From an uncultured Dehalococcoidia bacterium (GTDB taxonomy: Bacteria > Chloroflexota > Dehalococcoidia > Lucifugimonadales > UBA3495), in NCBI GenBank assembly GCA_958296225.1, contig OY282456.1, positions 62,001-126,000 of the forward strand: a DNA stretch of 64,000 nt. The letters run 5' to 3'. The notes beneath the pieces are model-generated. The model worked only from the letters and a program-made list of their open reading frames with translations, was not told the origin of the DNA and ran no database searches. The stretch's first letter is position 1. Each line of letters opens with the position of its first letter. Positions 58,475 through 64,000 of the stretch are shown here, piece after piece. A program made the position numbers and the translations under genes.

Positions 58475-61336
58475 ATGACACAAACACCATTGCCGCACCC
58501 CGACCTTTTTGAGCAGCAGTTCGTCTGCATCGACCTGGAAACCACCGGGCTGAACGCTCATTCCGATACCATCATTGAGCTGGGCGCGGTCAAATTCCGC
58601 GGTGGCGAGGTGCTGGAACGCTATCAGACCTTTGTCAACCCCGGACGTAAAATCCCGTCGTTCATCCAGCAGCTAACGTCCATCAGCCCGGGGCAGATTG
58701 AGCGGGCGCCGGCCTTTCGTCAGGTGGCGGGACAGTTCGCCGACTTTGTTGGCGACCTGCCCATCGTCGGCCACAACGTCGCTTTCGACCTGGGCTTTTT
58801 GGGGTCTCACGGGCTGCCTCTGCCCAACAGGAATTACAACACCTGGGACCTGGCTTCAATATTCCTGCCCACCCTGCCGGAGTACAACCTGGCCGCGCTG
58901 GCGAAGCGTCTGGGCCTGGACCACAGCCAGGCCCACCGGGCCAGCGCCGACGCCGAGATTACGGCGCTGGCGTTCCATCGCCTGCTGGAACTGGGCGCGT
59001 CTTATCCGGCCGCCAAAGTCGCTTTCATCGCGCGGGCCGCCCGCACGGCCAATGCGTCCGTGGCCGACCTGCTGGAGGGACTGGTTCCCCATGCCCGAGG
59101 CGCCAACGCCGCGCCCGGAGACGCCGGCCCGGTGGGATGGAACGGGCTGAACCTGGAAAGCCTCGCCAACCGCCTGTCCGACGACGCCAGCGGCCAACCG
59201 GACAACGCTGTCCGGCAAAATCTCTCCGAGCAGCAGGTTGAAGACCTGTTAGCGCCCGACGGGATATTCGCCAAGTCTTTCCCCGGATTTGAGAACCGCC
59301 CCCAGCAGGCAGAGATGCTGCGGGCGGTTACGCGGGCGATTTACCAGGGTCGCAAGCTGATTGTTGAGGGCGGCACCGGCATCGGCAAAAGCGTTGCTTA
59401 CCTGCTGCCGGCAGTGCTCTATGCCGCATCTCACGGGCAGCGGATAGTGATTTCCACCAACACCATCAACTTGCAGGAACAGCTGATTAGCAAGGACATC
59501 CCGGCGGTAATCGGGATTCTGGAAGCGGCCGGTATTCTGGAGCCGGGGGTGGTCAAGGCGGCGCAGCTGAAGGGTCGCTCCAACTACGTGTGCCTGCGCC
59601 GCTGGTCGAATCTGGGCAGCTCCGACACGCTGACGGAAGACGAGGCCAGGGTGTTGGGCAAGACGGCGGTTTGGCTGGACGACACCGAACAGGGCGACCG
59701 CACGCACCTGAACCTGAATTTCCAGGACTGGCCGGCTTGGGGCCGCATCTGCGCCGACAATCAGGGCGCGTGCGCATCCTTCCGTGGCGGGTCGCCCTGC
59801 TTTTTGCGCCTGGCCCGCCAGCGCGCCGAAGCGGCCCACATCCTGGTGGTCAACCACGCTCTGCTGCTGGCCGACCTGGCCGTGGGCGGCACGGTGTTGC
59901 AGAACTACCAGCGCCTCATCATTGATGAAGCCCACCATCTGGAAGAAGAAGCCAGCCGGCAGCTGGGTTTTGAGATTGCCGCCGGAACGTTCACCCAGGA
60001 ACTGGAAGGCATCTACCGCACCATCGGCCACCTGAACGCTGCCCTCGGGCGCCTCGGCGACGCCGGCGAAGCGCCCCGGGCCCGGGAACTGGCCGGCAAC
60101 GCATCCGCCGCCTGCAATCAGGCGGGCCAGGCTTGGCAGCGCCTGTGGGAGGCAATCGACGCTCTGTACAAAAGCGCCACCCGCTCCGGCGGCGGCGGCC
60201 GTGGCGATAACGACCGGCAGCCCCTGACGCTGGACAACGACGCCCGCCAAACCCGCGAATGGACCACCGTCGCTGCCGAATGGGAGTCGCTGGACGTGTT
60301 CCGGCGCGGCTGCGTGAACGCATTGTCCGCCCTACAGCGCGCGGTGACCGACGGATGGTTTCAGCTGCCGGACGACTCCCCGGCTGCCGAACTGGGCAGC
60401 GCCGTGGACGCTCTCGGCGAGCTGGGCGACAACCTGGCGTCGATTTTCGGTCGCTATGACGACCAGCAAATCCAGTGGCTTGACGTGGTGCGCCGCAGCC
60501 TCACGCTGCACTCGACGCCGCTGGCAGTCGGGCCGATTCTGGCCGACCGCCTGTTTCAGGAGAAAGAGGCGGTGGTGCTGACCAGCGCCACGCTGGCGAC
60601 GGATTCCAGTTTCGGCTTCCTCCGTCAACGGGTCGGCTTCCCCGAGGACAGCGACGAGCTGCTGGTGGACAGCCCCTTCAACTACCGTCGCAATACGCTG
60701 CTCATGGTGCCCGATGACCTGCCCGACCCGCGACGCGGCGCCGACCACGCCCGGGGAACCGCCCAGGTCATCCTGAACATGGCGCAGGCGCTGGACGGTC
60801 ATTTGATGGCCCTGTTCACTTCTCACAGCGCCCTGCGCGAAGCCTCGTTCCAGGTGCGCGGGCCGCTGCGGGCGCAAGGCATCACCGTGCTGGCCCAGGG
60901 GATTGACGGCACGCCCCGCCAGCTCATCGACCGGCTGCATTCCGACCCGCGCTCGGTGCTGCTGGGCACCGCCAGTTTCTGGGAGGGCGTTGACCTGGAA
61001 TCGGGCGTGCTGCGCGGCCTGCTGCTGTGCCGGTTGCCTTTCCCGGTGCCCAACGACCCCATAGTCAAGGCGCGGGGCAACCTGTGCAATAACCCTTTCA
61101 ACGACTTCCAGGTGCCCCACGCCGTGCTGCGTTTCCGCCAGGGCTTCGGCCGGCTCATCCGCAGCAATGCCGACCGGGGGGCGGTGGTCATTCTGGACCG
61201 CCGGATCCAAACCGCCAACTACGGCGACCGCTTCTTTAACGCCTTGCCAAGCTGCGCTTTTGAGAAGTCAAGCGTAGCGACCGTGGGGCAGCAGGCCGCC
61301 CAATGGCTCCGGCTGAACCGTGCCGCTCGCCATTGA
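58475..61336 (+). CDS. dinG: DEDDh exonuclease-DinG helicase fusion
   Basis: 953 residues from ATG at 58475. The N-terminal 190 residues are a DnaQ-type 3'-5' exonuclease: IDLETTGLNAH (DxE), GHNVAFDLGFL and HRASADAEITA (H and D), all intact. The DinG/XPD-type helicase follows: EGGTGIGKSVAYLLPAVL (Walker A, about residue 305), cysteines for a 4Fe-4S cluster (about 367-450; CLRRW, CADNQGAC, SPCFLRL), IIDEAHHLEEEAS (DEAH, about 483) and motif VI near RFRQGFGRLIRS. Unwinds and trims damaged or structured DNA. Its end overlaps the glycosylase gene by 17 bases. Confidence 0.92.
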   Translation: MTQTPLPHPDLFEQQFVCIDLETTGLNAHSDTIIELGAVKFRGGEVLERYQTFVNPGRKIPSFIQQLTSISPGQIERAPAFRQVAGQFADFVGDLPIVGHNVAFDLGFLGSHGLPLPNRNYNTWDLASIFLPTLPEYNLAALAKRLGLDHSQAHRASADAEITALAFHRLLELGASYPAAKVAFIARAARTANASVADLLEGLVPHARGANAAPGDAGPVGWNGLNLESLANRLSDDASGQPDNAVRQNLSEQQVEDLLAPDGIFAKSFPGFENRPQQAEMLRAVTRAIYQGRKLIVEGGTGIGKSVAYLLPAVLYAASHGQRIVISTNTINLQEQLISKDIPAVIGILEAAGILEPGVVKAAQLKGRSNYVCLRRWSNLGSSDTLTEDEARVLGKTAVWLDDTEQGDRTHLNLNFQDWPAWGRICADNQGACASFRGGSPCFLRLARQRAEAAHILVVNHALLLADLAVGGTVLQNYQRLIIDEAHHLEEEASRQLGFEIAAGTFTQELEGIYRTIGHLNAALGRLGDAGEAPRARELAGNASAACNQAGQAWQRLWEAIDALYKSATRSGGGGRGDNDRQPLTLDNDARQTREWTTVAAEWESLDVFRRGCVNALSALQRAVTDGWFQLPDDSPAAELGSAVDALGELGDNLASIFGRYDDQQIQWLDVVRRSLTLHSTPLAVGPILADRLFQEKEAVVLTSATLATDSSFGFLRQRVGFPEDSDELLVDSPFNYRRNTLLMVPDDLPDPRRGADHARGTAQVILNMAQALDGHLMALFTSHSALREASFQVRGPLRAQGITVLAQGIDGTPRQLIDRLHSDPRSVLLGTASFWEGVDLESGVLRGLLLCRLPFPVPNDPIVKARGNLCNNPFNDFQVPHAVLRFRQGFGRLIRSNADRGAVVILDRRIQTANYGDRFFNALPSCAFEKSSVATVGQQAAQWLRLNRAARH

Positions 61337-62192
61337 CCAGCCCTTTGACCTTGCCGAAAGTCTGGAGAGCGGACAGGCCCACCGCTGGCGCAAGCTGGGC
61401 GACGGCCGGTATTCCGGTGTCCTGGGCGAACGGCTGTTGCACGTCCGGCAGAACGCGGACGGCGTGGAATATCAGGTTGCCAGCGCCGGCGGGCGGCAGA
61501 CTGCCGCCGGCGCGGATGCTCTGCTGCGCGCATATTTCCGGCTGGATGATGACATCAGCGCTATCTACGCCGACATCTGTCGCGACCGCCGGGTGGCCGA
61601 GATGGTGGCCAGGTATCCGGGCCTGCGCATCCTGCGGCAGGAACCGTGGGAATGCACGGTAGCGTTCATCTGCTCGGCCACGTCCAACATCCCGCGCATC
61701 CATCAGAATATGGAGGCGATGGCGGATCGCCTGGGCCAGCCGCTAGAGCTGGCCGGCGAGGTACGGCACACGTTCCCGACGCCGGAACAACTGGCGTCGG
61801 CCGGCGAAGGGTTGTTACGGGAGTTGGGGCTGGGATTTCGCGCGCCCTATGTTGCCGCCGCCGCCCGGCGGGTCTGCGACGGCGCGCTGGACCTGGATGA
61901 GCTGATACGGCTGCCCTATCCCGAAGCCAGGTCGCGGCTGATGGAATGTCGCGGCATCGGAGCCAAGATAGCCGACTGCATCGCCGTCTTCGCACTGGAA
62001 AAACTGGAAGCGTTCCCGGTGGACGTGTGGGTACGGCGCGCATTGGCCGAATGGTATTTTCCGATGCAGAAAAAGCCGCCTGACCGGGCGATGGTGGAAT
62101 GGGCGCAGGGGTACTTTGGGCAATATGCGGGCTACTCGCAGCAGTACCTGTTTCACGGACGGCGCCGGGAAGGCAACAACCGGAGGAATTGA
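61320..62192 (+). CDS. OGG1-type DNA glycosylase, copy 1
   Basis: 290 residues from GTG at 61320. N-domain: FDLAESLESGQAHRWRKLGD...YSGVLGERLLHVRQ; damage-recognition part: LRILRQEPWECTVAFICSA, then TSNIPRIHQNMEAMADRLG. The helix-hairpin-helix GPD motif has MECRGIGAKIADCIAVFALE (Lys about residue 216, Cys kept) and AFPVDVWVRRAL (Asp about 236). These are the catalytic Lys, Cys and Asp of human OGG1 (Lys249, Cys253, Asp268). Removes 8-oxoguanine and nicks DNA. Overlaps the helicase gene. Confidence 0.88.
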   Translation: MPLAIDQPFDLAESLESGQAHRWRKLGDGRYSGVLGERLLHVRQNADGVEYQVASAGGRQTAAGADALLRAYFRLDDDISAIYADICRDRRVAEMVARYPGLRILRQEPWECTVAFICSATSNIPRIHQNMEAMADRLGQPLELAGEVRHTFPTPEQLASAGEGLLRELGLGFRAPYVAAAARRVCDGALDLDELIRLPYPEARSRLMECRGIGAKIADCIAVFALEKLEAFPVDVWVRRALAEWYFPMQKKPPDRAMVEWAQGYFGQYAGYSQQYLFHGRRREGNNRRN

Positions 62193-62193
62193 G

Positions 62194-63096
62194 ATGACAC
62201 GGGAACTTGCGCTTACGCAGCCTTTTGACCTGGAATTGAGCCTGACGATGGGGCAGGCGTTCCGGTGGCGTCCGCTGGGCGACGGCCGGTTTTCGGGCGT
62301 GCTGGGTGAAAATCTAATTCATATCCGGCAGATTGAAGGAGGCGTGGAGTACCGGGTGGGCGGGCCGGATGGGGAGCGGGACGGCTCCGATTCGGACGAC
62401 GGTTTGCTGCGTCGCTATTTCCGGGAGGATGATGACGTTACGGCTATCTACAACGATCTAAGCCGCGACCCAGTGGTGGCCAGGCTGGTAGCGCAGTATC
62501 CGGGGATGCGGGTTCTGCGGCAAGAACCGTGGGAGTGCCTGGTGGCATACACTTGCTCAAGACGTAACACCATCGCCCGCATCGCCCATAACATAGAGGC
62601 GATAGCAAGCCTGAGTCAGAGAACCGTAAAGCTGGGGGATGATGTGAGGTGCGTTTTCCCAACGGCAGCCCAAATTGTTCGCGCGGGAGAAGGGGCCTTG
62701 AAAGACTTGCGCTTGGGCCTCAACCGGCCTGGCAATGTATTCAAAGCCGCCAATCAAGTCTGTATTGGTGCGCTGAATTTGGATGCGCTGGCAGAGGTGA
62801 AAGTGCCTTGTAATGAGGCCATACGGACATTGGAGGATTGCCCTGGCATTGGCCCCAAAATAGCCAACTGCGTTGCTATGATGTCACTGGACAAGCTGGA
62901 TGCTTTCCCAGTGGACATTTGGATATTGCGAGCGCTGGAACGTTGGCAATACCAGAACCGGGGCTGCCAGATGCCCAGGAATACAATGAGCCCTAACGAC
63001 CACCGGAGGATAGCAAGCTGGGCGCAACTCTATTTTGGCAAATATGCCGGATGTGCCGGCCAGTACCTGTTTCACGGCATAAAGCCGAATAAATGA
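62194..63096 (+). CDS. OGG1-type DNA glycosylase, copy 2
   Basis: 300 residues, ATG at 62194, one base after copy 1's stop. FDLELSLTMGQAFRWRPLGD, LVAYTCSRRNTIARIAHNIE, ECPGIGPK-type CPGIGPKIANCVAMMSLDKL and AFPVDIWILRALERWQY keep the Lys, the Cys and the Asp. The first third is nearly parallel in DNA to copies 1 and 3. From about 62620 to 63050 the gene is visibly less GC-rich than its neighbours, so this part may have come from outside or drifted separately. Confidence 0.88.
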   Translation: MTRELALTQPFDLELSLTMGQAFRWRPLGDGRFSGVLGENLIHIRQIEGGVEYRVGGPDGERDGSDSDDGLLRRYFREDDDVTAIYNDLSRDPVVARLVAQYPGMRVLRQEPWECLVAYTCSRRNTIARIAHNIEAIASLSQRTVKLGDDVRCVFPTAAQIVRAGEGALKDLRLGLNRPGNVFKAANQVCIGALNLDALAEVKVPCNEAIRTLEDCPGIGPKIANCVAMMSLDKLDAFPVDIWILRALERWQYQNRGCQMPRNTMSPNDHRRIASWAQLYFGKYAGCAGQYLFHGIKPNK

Positions 63097-63121
63097 ACCC
63101 GGCGGGCAATGGGCGAACAAT

Positions 63122-64000
63122 ATGACACGCGAAATCCTTACCGGTCATCCCTTCAACCTGTCTCTCACCCTCACGATGGGCCAGGCGTTCCGCTGGCGTC
63201 CTTTTGGCGACGGCTGGTACTCCGGCGTGCTGGGGCCGCATCTGGTTCACGTCCGGCAGGTTGGCGGTGGTGTTGAGTACGAGGCGGCCAGCGCGCCTGG
63301 ACGCGAGGACGACCCGGCGGAGCGACTGCATCGCTATTTTCGGCTGGATGATGACATTGACGCCATTTATGCCAGCGTTGGCCGCGACTCGAAAGTGGCT
63401 GCCATAATGCGGGAGTATCCGGGCCTGCGCATCCTGCGGCAAGAGCCGTGGGAGTGCATGGTGTCCCAGCTTTGCGCCGGGCGAACCAGCATCGGCCATG
63501 CTATTGGAATGGTGGCAAACATAGCGAATAACTTCGGTCTGCCGCTGGAACTGGCCGGCAACGTTCGCTACACCTTTCCCACGGCGGAGCAACTGGCGGC
63601 AGACTCCGGGCGGGCGCTGGTCAGACTGGATGAGCTGCGGCTGGGCCGGGAACTGGCGGACAACATAATTGCCGCCGCCCAGCGGGTTTGCGACGGCGAA
63701 TTGGATTGGGACGCGCTGCGCCGTCAGCCCTATGTCGATGTCAAGCAACGGCTAACGCAATATCCCGGCGTCGGCGAGAAAACTGCCGACTATATCGCGC
63801 TCTTTGCGCTGGACAAGCTGGAGGCGTTCCCGTTGGACAAATGGGTATGGCGCGCGCTAACCGAATCCTACCCGGAGTGGGGCATCGCGGAGACCGGGCA
63901 ACCGACCGACCAGGAACGGCGCGAACTGGCAAAACGGGCGCGGAGCGTGTTCGGCGAGTACGCCGGCTATGCCAACCAGTACCTGTTTCACCGGCGTCGG
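63122..64000 (+). CDS. OGG1-type DNA glycosylase, copy 3, cut by the window end
   Basis: At least 293 codons from ATG at 63122; no stop within the window. Same plan as copies 1 and 2 (FNLSLTLTMGQAFRWRPFGD, LRILRQEPWECMVSQLCAGR). The active-site region differs: YPGVGEKTADYIALFALDKL keeps the Lys (about residue 220) but has Tyr where OGG1 has Cys253, and FPLDKWVWRAL keeps the Asp with Leu in place of Val. It may therefore recognise a different lesion. Confidence 0.85.
   Translation, partial: MTREILTGHPFNLSLTLTMGQAFRWRPFGDGWYSGVLGPHLVHVRQVGGGVEYEAASAPGREDDPAERLHRYFRLDDDIDAIYASVGRDSKVAAIMREYPGLRILRQEPWECMVSQLCAGRTSIGHAIGMVANIANNFGLPLELAGNVRYTFPTAEQLAADSGRALVRLDELRLGRELADNIIAAAQRVCDGELDWDALRRQPYVDVKQRLTQYPGVGEKTADYIALFALDKLEAFPLDKWVWRALTESYPEWGIAETGQPTDQERRELAKRARSVFGEYAGYANQYLFHRRR

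Overview
The window reads as a GC-rich bacterial chromosome segment with short spacers, frequent GTG and TTG starts and several ATGA or TAATG gene overlaps. Three flavin-dependent luciferase-like (LLM) oxidoreductases plus a remnant of a fourth, an F420-type PPOX protein, a split glycine decarboxylase (GcvPA/GcvPB) and lipoprotein-type transport parts without any outer-membrane channel fit a monoderm heterotroph. A marine or sponge-associated Chloroflexota (SAR202/Dehalococcoidia-like) is my best guess. This is inference from gene content, not from a marker gene.

Layout. 1-8.2 kb: a NYN-type nuclease (cut by the window edge), a DUF1800 protein, a SulP anion transporter and three MFS exporters. 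8.4-16.3 kb: a branched-chain amino-acid type ABC locus (fused double binding protein, LivH, LivM, LivG, LivF), interrupted by three small helical proteins, one of which is tandemly duplicated. 16.4-20.4 kb: a wrecked accessory zone with a DUF3800 remnant, a complete insertion sequence (17220-18295, 9-bp target duplication, -1 frameshift slippery site), an LLM oxidoreductase and an 810-bp composite non-autonomous element that also has a 9-bp target duplication. 20.5-25.6 kb: an RND pump with a lipoprotein adaptor. 25.8-39.7 kb: catabolic and redox genes (DUF35/thiolase pair, MetE-like methyltransferase, OsmC, sulfurtransferase, SDRs, LLMs, quinone reductase, hydroxyacid dehydrogenase, dienelactone hydrolase), a tRNA-Thr and a 661-bp terminal-repeat element. 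40.0-42.5 kb: tRNA-Pro, a small DnaJ-like protein and a serine hydrolase. 42.6-54.8 kb: the glycine cleavage genes gcvH, gcvT, gcvPA and gcvPB, broken up by a sarcosine-oxidase-like gene, a four-gene SfiI-type restriction-modification cassette and a set of membrane proteins. 54.8-56.6 kb: an AAA ATPase plus TOPRIM/DUF4276-like pair that looks like a second defence cassette. 56.7-64.0 kb: a 3-hydroxyisobutyrate-dehydrogenase-like gene, a PHP phosphoesterase, an exonuclease-DinG helicase fusion and three tandem OGG1-type DNA glycosylases, the last one cut by the window end.

Three things stand out. First, a single family of terminal inverted repeats (GGTAGCGTT...GGTGGTTT) marks the complete IS and at least four transposase-less elements, so the IS probably mobilises them in trans. 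Second, the SfiI-like cassette carries two uncharacterised partner genes. Third, three OGG1 paralogues sit head to tail and differ at the residues that read 8-oxoguanine and its opposite base, which suggests a diversified base-repair cassette next to a DinG helicase.
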